A stretch of DNA of 64,000 nucleotides from Chitinophaga niabensis (GCF_039545795.1 NZ_CP154260.1:3849001-3913000); one strand, 5' to 3'; positions 42,159-52,494 are shown, numbered from the stretch's first letter. Notes: generated by a model not told the origin, from the sequence alone. Translations and numbers: made by a program.

Positions 42159-44807
42159 TTACTGCACATTACATTCAAAATGATGGCTCCCCGAGCCCAC
42201 TTCTGTTTCCTTTCCTCCGAAAGGCAATACTACCTTTGCAGTGGTATTTGCGGGCACCTGTACATCCAGCTTAAACACTTTATCTTCTATCTTCCAGGAA
42301 GAACTCACTATACCATAGGGTGTATTCAGTTCGCCTGAAACATTGGTTATACCACCACCCGGCTTGGGACTGATATAGATCCTTTTATACCCCGGAGCAG
42401 AAGGATCTGAATTGATCCCAGCCATATGACGGTACATCCAGTCGCCGATGGCACCATACGCGTAGTGGTTATATGAGTTCATACCAGGTGTCTGGAAGCT
42501 CCCGTCCGGTTTGATCCCATCCCAACGTTCCCATATAGTGGTAGCACCCATTTTCACAGGATATAACCAGGAAGGATAACTTTCCTGCATCAGCAGATCG
42601 TAGGCTACATTCGTATAACCAAAACGGGTAAGTACATGGCATAAATAAGGCGTTCCAAGGAAACCGGTGGTCAGGTGATTACCGTAACTTTTGATATTAT
42701 TAACCAGCCGCTCTGCGGATGAAGCCCTCAACGCTTCCGGCAACATGTCGAACTGCAGGGCTAATACATACGCCGTTTGTGTACTGGATACCAGGCGGCC
42801 CGTCTCCGTCATATATTCTCTTATAAAGGCCTTTTTGATCTCTTTGAGTAAAGTGGTGTATTTCTCAACATCCTCCTGTTTTCCCAATACCTGTGCGGCA
42901 TTGATCAATAATTGCGTGGAGTGTGCATAAAAAGCCTGCGCGATCAGATACTTGTCCGTCACTGCAGCTCTGCCATCATTATCATCATCAGGGCGGTAGA
43001 ACAACCAGTCGCCAAAATGGAAGCCCGTGTTCCAGAGATTATTCTTTGCAGCAGTACTAATGAAGCCCACCCATTTTTTCATGCTTTCATATTGTACTTC
43101 CAGCAAACGTTTATCACCATAGGCTACATACATGTCCCAGGGAATAATGGTAGCCACGTCTGCCCATCCTGCAGAAGCGCCATCCTTTTGCCCGAGTACA
43201 TTGGGGATCACGTGTGGGACCAGGCCATTGGGCTGCTGGTCTGCCTGTACATCCTTCAACCATTTGGTAAAGAAACCGGCTACATTCATATTATATGCGG
43301 CAGTGTTTGCAAAAGCCTGCGCATCGCCCGTCCAGCCAAGGCGTTCATCACGTTGCGGACAGTCGGTGGGCACGTCCACAAAGTTTCCTTTTTGCCCCCA
43401 TTGTATATTATGCTGCAACTGGTTGAGCAGGGTGTTGGATGTAGTGAACTTTCCGGTAGTGGTCATATCTGAATAAAGGGCTACCGCTGAGAGGTCCTCT
43501 GGTTTCAGTTCACCGGGATAACCTTCTACTTTCACATACCTGAAACCGAAAAATGTAAAATGCGGTTCGAACGTCTGTTCTTCATTTCCTTTGAGGATAT
43601 AATTAGCCTGTGCTTTTGCAGATCTTAAGTTTACTGTATAAAAATTACCTTCTTTATCCAGCACTTCCGCATGGCTCAGACTGATCCGGGTGCCGGCAGG
43701 GCCTTTTGCTTTGAGTACAGCCCATCCTACGAGGTTTTGCCCGAAGTCTGCTACAATTTCACCCTTGGGTGTTTTAAATACTTTTAAGGCTTTAAACGTT
43801 TCGTGTTTTTTAACGGTCGGGCCACTCATGCCAACTAATTGCTCAGTGCCTTTTTCGAGTATGCGCACATTCGCCCATGCAGCATTATATCCTGCTGTGC
43901 TCCAGCCGGCCTTTTCTTCTCTGGCATCGTAGGTTTCCCCATCGTAAATATCTGCTGCCTGGATCGGCCCGTAGGCAGTTTTCCAGCTTTGATCCGTGTT
44001 GATGGATTCTTTTGTTCCATCTGTATATTCGATCTCCAGTTGCATCAGCAAAGCCCTGGTATCTCCGTAAAACCTGCGTTGGTCACCAAAACCGATCCTC
44101 CCTTTGTACCATCCGTCTCCCAACGTTACGCCTATAGCGTTAGTACCATTCTTCAGGGATGCCGTTACATCGTACACCTGGTATTGAAGGTGGTTGCGAT
44201 AACTCGTCCAGCCCGGTGTAAGGTAACTATCGCCCATGCGCTGGCCATTAATACTGGCTTCGTACAAACCTTTGGCGGTAATATATGCGAGGGCTGATCT
44301 TATTTTCTTTGTTACGGGAAACTCTTTTCTGAACAAGGGGCTCTTTGCCAAAGTATCCTTTTCACTGACCGCGATCCACTGAGCCGTCCAATCTCCCGGC
44401 TTCAGACCGGTTTGCCAGAATTGCACACTGCTCCAGGGAGAAGTATTACCCTGGTTATCAGTGACCCTTACCTGCCAGAAATAACGTGTTTTAGATTGCA
44501 ATGCAGGGCCTTCATAGGGAATAAGCACTGATTGGCTTGTTTTGCCGTTACCTTTCCACACAATCCCTTTTCCTGCGGTCAGGCCATTTTTATCTGTGCC
44601 TACCCTGATCTCATAGGCAGTTTGCAGGGTATTCTTAAGCGGTGATGTTATCTTCCAGCTTAACCTGGGCGCAGCTGCATCCACGGACAAGGGGTTTTCA
44701 AGATGTTCCACAGTAAGATCACTGACGCTGATCTTCTGGGCCAGGCCGGAAAGCCCCGGCATAAGGAATAATGCTAAAAGTAGAATTTTCGTGGAAAGGC
44801 TGTTCAT
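42159..44807 (-). CDS. GH78 alpha-L-rhamnosidase
   Basis: An 882-residue exported protein; signal peptide ends LMPGLSGLAQ. An N-terminal fibronectin-like part (LSWKITSPLKNTLQTAYEIR) and a carbohydrate-binding-like domain (YLTPGWTSYRNHLQYQVYDV) precede the alpha/alpha barrel. CPQRDERLGWTGDAQAF carries the catalytic acid and is diagnostic of GH78. TTIWERWDGI and MNSYNHYAYGA are further barrel motifs. It releases terminal alpha-L-rhamnose from plant polysaccharides or glycosides. It is convergent with the SusCD operon, so it may have its own control. Confidence 0.9.
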   Translation of the reverse strand: MNSLSTKILLLALFLMPGLSGLAQKISVSDLTVEHLENPLSVDAAAPRLSWKITSPLKNTLQTAYEIRVGTDKNGLTAGKGIVWKGNGKTSQSVLIPYEGPALQSKTRYFWQVRVTDNQGNTSPWSSVQFWQTGLKPGDWTAQWIAVSEKDTLAKSPLFRKEFPVTKKIRSALAYITAKGLYEASINGQRMGDSYLTPGWTSYRNHLQYQVYDVTASLKNGTNAIGVTLGDGWYKGRIGFGDQRRFYGDTRALLMQLEIEYTDGTKESINTDQSWKTAYGPIQAADIYDGETYDAREEKAGWSTAGYNAAWANVRILEKGTEQLVGMSGPTVKKHETFKALKVFKTPKGEIVADFGQNLVGWAVLKAKGPAGTRISLSHAEVLDKEGNFYTVNLRSAKAQANYILKGNEEQTFEPHFTFFGFRYVKVEGYPGELKPEDLSAVALYSDMTTTGKFTTSNTLLNQLQHNIQWGQKGNFVDVPTDCPQRDERLGWTGDAQAFANTAAYNMNVAGFFTKWLKDVQADQQPNGLVPHVIPNVLGQKDGASAGWADVATIIPWDMYVAYGDKRLLEVQYESMKKWVGFISTAAKNNLWNTGFHFGDWLFYRPDDDNDGRAAVTDKYLIAQAFYAHSTQLLINAAQVLGKQEDVEKYTTLLKEIKKAFIREYMTETGRLVSSTQTAYVLALQFDMLPEALRASSAERLVNNIKSYGNHLTTGFLGTPYLCHVLTRFGYTNVAYDLLMQESYPSWLYPVKMGATTIWERWDGIKPDGSFQTPGMNSYNHYAYGAIGDWMYRHMAGINSDPSAPGYKRIYISPKPGGGITNVSGELNTPYGIVSSSWKIEDKVFKLDVQVPANTTAKVVLPFGGKETEVGSGSHHFECNVQ

Positions 44808-44867
44808 ATAAGCTGTATTAGTATGATATACTAATATCAGCAGTAATTTTCAGATAAGTGTCATGAA

Positions 44868-45866
44868 CTATCCTGCCAGGGTGGAAATCTTTGAAGCGAT
44901 ATGTTCAACTGCCTCAAATGTATCTCCTTTCAGATGTTCCTCAATAATAAAGCGCGGCCGCTGTTTCACCTCGCGGTAGATCTTCCCCACATATTCCCCT
45001 ATCAGTCCAATGCAAAACAATTGAATACCACCCAGAAAATACATTGGCAGCACGGTAGATGCCCATCCATGGATGGTTGCATCAGAGAGATAAGAGATCA
45101 GTGCGTAAATGCTCATGCCGATGCTCAGCAGGAAAACCACCCCTCCGGTCACCGTAACAAACCGTAATGGCCTGCTGCTTAGGCTCGTTAATCCATCCCA
45201 GGCAAAAGAGAGCATTTTGGTAAGGGGATATTTGCTGGTGCCTGCTTTACGTATATCTCTTTTATAATAAACCGCGGTTTGTTTAAACCCGATCATAGGG
45301 ATCATCCCCCGCAGATACAGGTTCACTTCTTTAAAATCCCGGAAGGCCGCAAAGGCTTTTTGGCTCAGCAAGCGGTAATCCGCATGATTGTAAACGGATT
45401 CTGTGCCCATCATAGAGAGCAATTTATAAAACCCCAATGCGGTTGCCCGTTTGAACCAGGAATCCGTGCTACGGTCTTCTCTTACGCCATATACCACTTC
45501 AAATCCCCGCTCATATGCCAGCAGCATCTTTTCTATAGCAGAAAGGTCATCCTGCAGATCTGCGTCCACAGAGATCAGCACATGCGCATCGTCTGCATGT
45601 GATAATCCGGCCAGCAGGGCATTCTGATGCCCGAAATTGCGGGATAACTTTAAACCCCTGAAAGCGGCATTTTCCTGATGAAGTTTTTCAATCATGCTCC
45701 AGGTGCGGTCCTTACTCCCATCGTCAACAAATAACACATAGCTATCCACTGAGATCATCTTCCTGCTGATCAGCTGAACAAGGAGCTGGCCTATACAAAA
45801 AGACGTTTCCGGCAGTACTTCTGCCTCGTTATAACAGGGAATAATAATAGCCAGTTTCGTCATCAT
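44868..45866 (-). CDS. GT2 polyprenyl-phosphate glycosyltransferase, GtrB-like
   Basis: A 332-residue membrane enzyme. The GT-A core has IIIPCYNEAEVLP (nucleotide-sugar binding), SVDADLQDD (DxD-type metal site) and LKLSRNFGHQNA. Two C-terminal TM helices (FVTVTGGVVFLLSIGMSIYA and VLPMYFLGGIQLFCIGLIGE) are typical of DPM1/GtrB enzymes that put a sugar on undecaprenyl phosphate. A 4-bp ATGA overlap (45863-45866) couples it to the GT-C gene, whose product probably uses the lipid-linked sugar on the outer face. Confidence 0.85.
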   Translation of the reverse strand: MMTKLAIIIPCYNEAEVLPETSFCIGQLLVQLISRKMISVDSYVLFVDDGSKDRTWSMIEKLHQENAAFRGLKLSRNFGHQNALLAGLSHADDAHVLISVDADLQDDLSAIEKMLLAYERGFEVVYGVREDRSTDSWFKRATALGFYKLLSMMGTESVYNHADYRLLSQKAFAAFRDFKEVNLYLRGMIPMIGFKQTAVYYKRDIRKAGTSKYPLTKMLSFAWDGLTSLSSRPLRFVTVTGGVVFLLSIGMSIYALISYLSDATIHGWASTVLPMYFLGGIQLFCIGLIGEYVGKIYREVKQRPRFIIEEHLKGDTFEAVEHIASKISTLAG

Positions 45867-47425
45867 TTTATTTTTTCAACCAGTGCAATCGCAATGGAAC
45901 GTTCAACATCCGTCCATGTTTTGATCAGCTTATATTTATCTGTTGTAAACGCTTCTTTTGGCACGTTCCCATATTTGGTGGCATAATGTGTGTCCCAGAA
46001 AACATAGCTCCCTACCGGTGCATTTTTAAGCGTAGTTTCATTCAGGTCTTCCTTCCCTTTGGCGAACTGATCGTTCCGCTTATCATAGAAATAATTATAC
46101 AGTGGCAAGGAACAAAGGATATGCCTGTGCTCATCTATCTTATTATCTTTTGACCACTGATATACTTCCTTCATGGCAACATTTTCGCCCACCAGTTTAA
46201 TAGGCCTGATCATTTTCAGCATAAACCCGCCTGCGATGATCAACAATGCATAATAGGCCGTTTTAGCATGTACGGGCATGACCAGTAAAAGAACTGCCAG
46301 CAGGCTGTAGATCATCACAGCGCGGTTAGGTGCCTGGTGATTGTATACCACCCAGTCGTGATGAAAACTGGCATATTTTAATACTAAAAAGAACCAGGGT
46401 ACCAATAGCACCAGCAGGAACCATTTTTTCTCCAGTGTCACCACCTTATCAAAAGCTACCGCTGCCAGTACTGCAATGATGGGCGACAGGATGATCATGT
46501 ATCGCCAGTTACCACCCGTAGAAGCGCCAATGACCACAGATTGCCAGTTCAATATACAATGGGTCAAAAAATAGATGCCTGCACAGGCCAATAACAGGTA
46601 ATCCGGTTTGATCTTTCTAAAAAGGAACAGTGCGATATAAGCAATAAAACCAGCCAGGGGAATGATGCCGAAGATGGCAGGAGATACTCTGAAGTAATGA
46701 TCAAATCCCTGGCGGGGATAAGCGTCTTTTGTGAAATCTGCCAGTTTCTTTGAATTGTTCCAGAGAAATAAGATATCGTTTGTTGCAAAATAACCGGCCA
46801 GGTTATACAGTACCGGGAATATTGCCAGCAATACGGCCGGAAGGAACTTTCTTTTCCAGAGCAGGAATACACCAAAAATGAACGCCAGCGGATAGAACTC
46901 CTGCCGGATGACCAATATATAAGAGAACAAAAGAGCTGTGATGATGAACTTATCCCTGTAATAAAAATAGACAGATAATATTAACAGGAAAGCGGTGAGT
47001 ATTTCAGAGTAGGTCCTGTGGCTTAGCTGAAACCAGAGTACCTGTGAAAAAAGCATAACGATCCCCACCACAGGCAGTTTCACTTCCTTCAGTACACAAA
47101 CCTTATATACAAAGAAACCGGTGAATGCAGATAAGAGGCAATTCAGTGCAAGCACTGCGGGCTGGCCAAGCAAGGCAGGCACTACATATACCAGCTTCCA
47201 GCCGGTTTTAGCCCAATTCCCCAGGATCACTTTCCAGTTCGTCCAGAAATCGAGCATATTAATGTATTGGGCCCCTTCTTCCCCCTGGTAAAATCCATCA
47301 GATATCCCGGCCCATATGTAAGAGACAGCTGCCAGCACAAAAGTCACTGCGAGCAGTTGGGTATTGGTTAGCTGGCCATAGGTAACCTTTCTGTCTGTTT
47401 TTACAATCGCTGTCTTAAATAGCAT
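45863..47425 (-). CDS. GT-C-type polytopic membrane glycosyltransferase
   Basis: A 520-residue protein with about ten to twelve TM helices (LLAVTFVLAAVSYIWAGI, ILTAFLLILSVYFYYRD, MVIAMPLILVAG-like runs) and a first outer loop ISDGFYQGEEGAQYINMLDF that holds acidic residues typical of GT-C enzymes. A soluble C-terminal part ends in SIAIALVEKIK. It probably moves a sugar from a polyprenyl donor made by the coupled GT2 enzyme to an envelope acceptor. The exact acceptor is unknown. Confidence 0.65.
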   Translation of the reverse strand: MLFKTAIVKTDRKVTYGQLTNTQLLAVTFVLAAVSYIWAGISDGFYQGEEGAQYINMLDFWTNWKVILGNWAKTGWKLVYVVPALLGQPAVLALNCLLSAFTGFFVYKVCVLKEVKLPVVGIVMLFSQVLWFQLSHRTYSEILTAFLLILSVYFYYRDKFIITALLFSYILVIRQEFYPLAFIFGVFLLWKRKFLPAVLLAIFPVLYNLAGYFATNDILFLWNNSKKLADFTKDAYPRQGFDHYFRVSPAIFGIIPLAGFIAYIALFLFRKIKPDYLLLACAGIYFLTHCILNWQSVVIGASTGGNWRYMIILSPIIAVLAAVAFDKVVTLEKKWFLLVLLVPWFFLVLKYASFHHDWVVYNHQAPNRAVMIYSLLAVLLLVMPVHAKTAYYALLIIAGGFMLKMIRPIKLVGENVAMKEVYQWSKDNKIDEHRHILCSLPLYNYFYDKRNDQFAKGKEDLNETTLKNAPVGSYVFWDTHYATKYGNVPKEAFTTDKYKLIKTWTDVERSIAIALVEKIK

Positions 47426-47474
47426 AATTACTCCGTTATGCTAATAACACGCTTCCGGCCTTTTACCCTTATGC

Positions 47475-47520
47475 GGGAATAAAAAAAGGTTGCGATCCAG
47501 CGATCACAACCTTTTACTGT
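47475..47520 (-). terminator. Terminator of the MutS-like operon
   Basis: On the minus strand, AAAAGGTTGTGATC pairs with GATCGCAACCTTTT around a short loop and is followed by T-rich sequence. It separates the MutS-like pair from the GT-C gene. Confidence 0.7.
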
Positions 47521-47535
47521 TTATCTAATGGCGGT

Positions 47536-48849
47536 TTAAAGCATATCCAGGATTCCTTCATTTTCAATAATGATCATCCCCTGCCGGTCTTCCGTAATGC
47601 CCTTCTGCAGGGCATAAGTATACCTGGGCACAGTCCCCTCCATCACGGTAGGCAGGAACACAAACTGGATACTATCCCCTTCTGCCTTCAATTCCTCCCC
47701 TACTTCAAAAATATGCGTGGAAATTATAAAGAAACACTCTCTGAAGGCAGTGAACGCAGCAGTGACGGCAAGCGTTGCATCATAGGCATCTTTTACATTG
47801 GTACCTTTAAAAAGCTCATCGAAGATCACAAACAGGTATTTCTCCGAATCTACTTCCTCCGCTACTTTTTTCACTCTTAATACCTCTGCATAAAAGTGAC
47901 TGTATCCCCTGTTCAGATCATCCGGTACGTTTACGGAAGAATAAATACCATCCAGCACAGAGAACTGCAGATCATCCGCAGCCACCGGGAAGCCCATATG
48001 CGCCAGGTACAGCATGATACCTGTAGCTTTCATCAAAGTGGATTTGCCGGCCATATTAGCCCCTGTAAGGAACAGTATGTTACTATCTCCATTGAAAGCA
48101 ATTGAATTGGGAACCGCTTTTTCAACCTTGGGGTGTCTTACCCCTTCTGCCACCAGGATATTCTTTCCTTTCGGCAAAGCAAGGGCATATGAAAAACCCC
48201 GCTCTCTGGCAATATCGGCTACCGTGATATATACATCTATTTCATAGCTCAGTTCCAGCATCTGTTTTAACCTGCTTTGCAACACATGTGTGAACAGGTG
48301 ATGCAGCCTGGCTGTTTGAAAGACAGACCTTTCTGCTATATCATAGTCGGTAAGCCGTTTATCCTCTATAATACTTCTCGCTGCTGCGACCCATTTCTCC
48401 CAGGGACTGTTACTATCCCGGTCTTCTTTTTCTAATTGTCTGAGAAGCCCGGCACAACATTTCAATACATGGATGCAGGTGTTGATACCTTCCACCAGCA
48501 GGCTGTAAGTATCATCCTTCACTAACAGTTCCATCAGTTTTTTCCTGCTTACCTGCCAGTATACCAATGGTGCATTGCCGCTACCTCCTTCTTCCAGGTA
48601 TGCCTCCATGCTGTTCAGCTGCTGCTCATCAAAAGGAAAGATAGCAGCATGATCGCTGAAATAACGAAAGGCTTCACTCCTGCTGTTGATCTTATCCGGA
48701 TCTGTGAGAGGATGTTGAAACATTATATCCAGCAGCTTTTCCCCTCCCCTGGTATGTACCTGGTTGAAGAGGCTGAAAATGGAACCGGCATTGTATTTCC
48801 CTAACAGAGAAAGGTCATCCAGCGTTTGTTTGTCTGCAATAAAGCTCAT
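47536..48849 (-). CDS. Short MutS-like ATPase, copy B
   Basis: A 437-residue protein. The C-terminal ATPase core has Walker A TGANMAGKSTLMKATG, then Walker B LFVIFDELFKGTNVKDAY, and the late helix of MutS domain V. The N-terminal part, about 1-230, is a short helical clamp-like region; the mismatch-recognition domain of MutS (with its FxE motif) is absent. It is a paralogue of copy A, with a 4-bp overlap (48846-48849). It probably forms a dimer or heterodimer with A. The function is unknown. Confidence 0.85.
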   Translation of the reverse strand: MSFIADKQTLDDLSLLGKYNAGSIFSLFNQVHTRGGEKLLDIMFQHPLTDPDKINSRSEAFRYFSDHAAIFPFDEQQLNSMEAYLEEGGSGNAPLVYWQVSRKKLMELLVKDDTYSLLVEGINTCIHVLKCCAGLLRQLEKEDRDSNSPWEKWVAAARSIIEDKRLTDYDIAERSVFQTARLHHLFTHVLQSRLKQMLELSYEIDVYITVADIARERGFSYALALPKGKNILVAEGVRHPKVEKAVPNSIAFNGDSNILFLTGANMAGKSTLMKATGIMLYLAHMGFPVAADDLQFSVLDGIYSSVNVPDDLNRGYSHFYAEVLRVKKVAEEVDSEKYLFVIFDELFKGTNVKDAYDATLAVTAAFTAFRECFFIISTHIFEVGEELKAEGDSIQFVFLPTVMEGTVPRYTYALQKGITEDRQGMIIIENEGILDML

Positions 48850-50165
48850 GTGGTTTTCTTTATTGATTTTCTCCTGGTTAAGATATCCAGGATGCCTTCA
48901 TTTTTTATAATCACCATACCATGCCTGTCTGAAGTAATACCGGCGGCCAGCTTATGCGTATAAACAGGCTTATTGCCATCCATCAGTGTAGGCAGGTATA
49001 CGAAGTTGATGTTATCACATTTCTCTTTAAGCACATCGCCCGCCTCAATAATGTGTGTGGACACAATGAACATGCAATTCTGCCTCCGCGCTATGGCAGA
49101 AGTAATAGCAATGGTTGCCTCGTATGCATCTTTTACATTGGTACCGCGGAACAGTTCATCAAAGATCACAAACAGGTACTTATCCCGGCTTAATTCACGG
49201 GCTATTGTTTTTATGCGCAGCACCTCCGCATAGAAATGGCTGGCTCCGATGCTCAGGTTATCCGGCAGGTTGATGGTAGTGTAAATACCATCGCGCACAG
49301 AGAATTCCATTTTTGCAGCAGGCACAGGGAATCCCATTTGCGCCAGGTACATGGTAATACCCAGCGCTTTCATGAAAGTGGATTTACCTGCCATATTAGC
49401 CCCGGTCAGAAAAATAATATTGCTTTGGGGACTAACAGACAGAGAATTGACCACTGGTTTAGTTAAAGACGGATGATAAAAATCTTCCAGCACCACAGTT
49501 TGCAGTTCTTTCTTTAATGCCACAGGGAAGGCAAATTTACGCTCCCTGGCGGTGCGTGCAACAGAGAGGTATACATCTGCCAGGTAGATATGCCCCAGCA
49601 GTTTTTTGATGTTCTCCCGCTGCCGGAAGCGAAGTACTTTATCGTACTCCGCTATCCTGGCAAAGGAAAATTTCTGTTTAGTGCTCTCCTGCAAAAGCGG
49701 CTGCAGTTCTTCTATTTGTAATAGCGCATCTATATCCGCCAGTTGCCGGATAGTAGTGGCAAATGCCCTGGTAGCCTGTAGGATACTGATCAGGCTCAGT
49801 ACGCTTTTTTCAATGGCTTTATATTCCGTATCAGCAGCGATCAGGTGATTGAACTTTCTGCTCAGCGTATTATCTGTTTCTGTCAGCCGGGTCCGTTCAT
49901 CTGTGTTTTCCAGGTATTGCTCTGCCGCATCGAACCATTCGCTTTCGTAAGGGAAGTTAACTTCCCGCTCAGAAAAGGAACGGATGATGGCACTGCGTGC
50001 ATTGATCGCATTTTCATCAGACAGCGGGCTGCGGAACATTTCTTCCAGCAGTTCTGATCCGCCACGGGTAAAGGTGCGGTTAAAGATGGCATACACCGTA
50101 TCTCCTCCTCCTTTGCCGAAAATATTCAGATCGTTCAGCGTTTGTTTATCAGTCATCAGGCTCAT
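48846..50165 (-). CDS. Short MutS-like ATPase, copy A
   Basis: A 439-residue protein with the same layout as copy B: MSLMTDKQTLNDLNIFGKG at the N terminus, Walker A TGANMAGKSTFMKALG and Walker B LFVIFDELFRGTNVKDAYEA. It lacks the mismatch-binding domain. The two copies are strongly alike over their whole length, so they arose by tandem duplication. It is the first gene of the pair and lies 4 bp after the GldF-GldG gene. Whether it acts on DNA at all is not known. Confidence 0.85.
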   Translation of the reverse strand: MSLMTDKQTLNDLNIFGKGGGDTVYAIFNRTFTRGGSELLEEMFRSPLSDENAINARSAIIRSFSEREVNFPYESEWFDAAEQYLENTDERTRLTETDNTLSRKFNHLIAADTEYKAIEKSVLSLISILQATRAFATTIRQLADIDALLQIEELQPLLQESTKQKFSFARIAEYDKVLRFRQRENIKKLLGHIYLADVYLSVARTARERKFAFPVALKKELQTVVLEDFYHPSLTKPVVNSLSVSPQSNIIFLTGANMAGKSTFMKALGITMYLAQMGFPVPAAKMEFSVRDGIYTTINLPDNLSIGASHFYAEVLRIKTIARELSRDKYLFVIFDELFRGTNVKDAYEATIAITSAIARRQNCMFIVSTHIIEAGDVLKEKCDNINFVYLPTLMDGNKPVYTHKLAAGITSDRHGMVIIKNEGILDILTRRKSIKKTT

Positions 50166-50169
50166 ATAC

Positions 50170-52473
50170 CTACTTTCTTTTTCTCCTGATCAGTAAAATG
50201 GCACTGCCTAACAGCAACAGGCCGGGAATCACCCACATTAATCCATACTTCACCATTTTCACACTGTCTTTGGTAAGCGATATCTCATTGTCTGAAGAAC
50301 GCGGACGGCTTACATCAACAGGTACTGTACCATAAGACAGCCAATGGAAGATCCCCGGGATCATAGAGAAGTTAGCTGCACCGTAACGTCTGTAAGGAGG
50401 TGTCATGCCACCGTTACTGATACAATCAGCATCTCCCAGGATCATGATACGCTGTTCCTTCTTTCCTATCTTACGGGTTAAGGCCATGGCCGTAGTATAC
50501 ACGCCTGCCTTTTCTCCGGCTGCTTCGTCTATGGTAGCGGAATCGTTCACAAAATCTATGGTCTGCACTTCACTCCATGTTTTCATGGTATCTACTGTTT
50601 GCAGAACAGGTATTGCTTTGTAACCTTTGTTCTCCGCCTGAATAAGGCCTGCAGAGATCACCGTGCCTACCCATTGCCTGCGTTCCAGCATGCTCTCATA
50701 AATGGGTGCCAGTGCTTTGGCTGCTTCCGTAGGCACATTCATTACAACGTTAGCTGCCACATCCTGCTTGGGTTGCACTAACTGACCAGGCACTGTTTTT
50801 ACACCGAACTGTGAAATGAAGGCTTCCATTATTTCTGATTTCGGCTTGAGTGCGATCACCAGGTTACCACCGTTGGCAATGTAAACGTCCAGCTTTTTCT
50901 TTTCAACGGAATCCATTTCTTCCTTCATATCCGCAATCACAATGATATCCACTTCCTTAGGGATCTGTTTATCACCGGAAAGATCCAGTGTTTCCACATC
51001 ACAACCCTGGTTGGTGAGTGCGTAACGGAAAGTTTTAACGGAAGAGAACATGGTGTAATCCTTGATCCTTTCTCCTTCAATCCTCCGCTCGCCGTGCCCT
51101 TCCAGGAAAGCGATCCTGGGCAGCTTCATCACCATCCGTTTGAAAACAGCGGATACTTCTGCTTCAGAAGGGAATTTCATCATATCATCATAGATCCTCA
51201 GCCAGGCCTTTTGCCCGTTCTCTCTTTCCACCAGGCGTACAAAAGTGTTGCCTTCACCTGAGAGATCGATCTTCTTCTTTATTTCCTTGGGCGACATGAA
51301 CAGGTCAAGGTCAAGGTCCCGGATATTTGCTTCTCCTTTGGCCATTTCAAACAGGCTCTTTTTAGGATAAACAAAATTCAGGCGTGGATTATTACTGGGC
51401 TTATCGTAATAATAAACGTATTTCAGTTTGGTTTCCGGTTTAAAGCGGATGTATTGTTTAAGCCGTTCTTTATCCTCATTTACCTGGGCAGGAATGCCAT
51501 GATAGTATTCCCTGTCCAGCAGGTTCACATAAGTGGTAATGGTCATTCCACCATCCAGCTTTGCCATGATCTCCTGGCTGTTAGGGGTAAGTGTATTCCG
51601 CTTGGTTTCAGTAGCATCATAATATGCCATCAGCGTTGGCCTGGAGGTGGCGTATCCCAGCAGCATAGCAGCAACAACTACCAGTGCATATTGCCCCCAG
51701 ACCCTCGAAAAGGAAGCATGTGTACGGTTAGACTGCAGTTTCAGGATACTTAATGCCAGGAACATGCATACCACGATCACAAAATACAGTACATCTTCGC
51801 TGCAGATCAGTCCGCTGATCATTTCATTACAACGGCCGGAGATAGAAAGCCAGTAAGTGATATCACGTACAAAATCAATGTCCTGCCAGATCTTGTTCAT
51901 ATAGCTCAATGCAGCCAGCAACACCAGTGTTCCCAAAGCCGCTACTACCTGGTAAGAGGTGAGGCTGGACATAAATAATCCTATGGCTGCATATCCGCAC
52001 ATCAGCAGGTAAATAGCCAGGAGGCCTGACCATACAGATGGAAGGTCGAAATGATCCACTGTACATAAGCCGATCACCACATACACCAGGAGTACACCGA
52101 TCAGCATCAGGCTATAGGTCATCATAGCAAGGAACTTACCGCGGATGATCTGGGAAGACGTTACCGGGGAAGAGTACAACAGCTTAATAGATCCGCTGCT
52201 TAATTCCCGGCTCATCAGCCCCATTGTCAGCAAAGGCATGTAGAGGTACAGGTAATTCTGTACTGAAGCGAACAAGCCCCTTTGCCCTGAAAAGATACCG
52301 GCGGTAATAAATGAATTTCCCCAACCGGTGGCCTGTGCCCTTACCGCTTCCTGCAGATGTTCAACAAAGGCCATCCCTGTCTGAAAAGCAAATACAACAA
52401 GGATCATCCAGGCTATGGGTGAATAGAACAAGGTGAATAATTCCGCCTTGGCGATCTTATAAATTCGTCTCAT
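50170..52473 (-). CDS. GldF-GldG fused ABC transporter subunit
   Basis: A 767-residue protein. The first about 245 residues are an ABC-2-type permease with six TM helices (PIAWMILVVFAFQTGMAF, LLMCGYAAIGLFMSSLTSY). The large periplasmic part starts TETKRNTLTPNSQEIMAKL and contains the IKDYTMFSSVKTFRYALTNQ and DIIVIADMKEEMD segments of GldG/DUF4350 proteins. A last TM helix (LMWVIPGLLLLGSAILLI) ends it. In gliding Bacteroidota GldA, GldF and GldG form one ABC complex. Here F and G are fused, and the ATPase gene lies 21 bp upstream. Confidence 0.8.
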   Translation of the reverse strand: MRRIYKIAKAELFTLFYSPIAWMILVVFAFQTGMAFVEHLQEAVRAQATGWGNSFITAGIFSGQRGLFASVQNYLYLYMPLLTMGLMSRELSSGSIKLLYSSPVTSSQIIRGKFLAMMTYSLMLIGVLLVYVVIGLCTVDHFDLPSVWSGLLAIYLLMCGYAAIGLFMSSLTSYQVVAALGTLVLLAALSYMNKIWQDIDFVRDITYWLSISGRCNEMISGLICSEDVLYFVIVVCMFLALSILKLQSNRTHASFSRVWGQYALVVVAAMLLGYATSRPTLMAYYDATETKRNTLTPNSQEIMAKLDGGMTITTYVNLLDREYYHGIPAQVNEDKERLKQYIRFKPETKLKYVYYYDKPSNNPRLNFVYPKKSLFEMAKGEANIRDLDLDLFMSPKEIKKKIDLSGEGNTFVRLVERENGQKAWLRIYDDMMKFPSEAEVSAVFKRMVMKLPRIAFLEGHGERRIEGERIKDYTMFSSVKTFRYALTNQGCDVETLDLSGDKQIPKEVDIIVIADMKEEMDSVEKKKLDVYIANGGNLVIALKPKSEIMEAFISQFGVKTVPGQLVQPKQDVAANVVMNVPTEAAKALAPIYESMLERRQWVGTVISAGLIQAENKGYKAIPVLQTVDTMKTWSEVQTIDFVNDSATIDEAAGEKAGVYTTAMALTRKIGKKEQRIMILGDADCISNGGMTPPYRRYGAANFSMIPGIFHWLSYGTVPVDVSRPRSSDNEISLTKDSVKMVKYGLMWVIPGLLLLGSAILLIRRKRK

Positions 52474-52494
52474 TTAATATCTTTTATCAGATTT

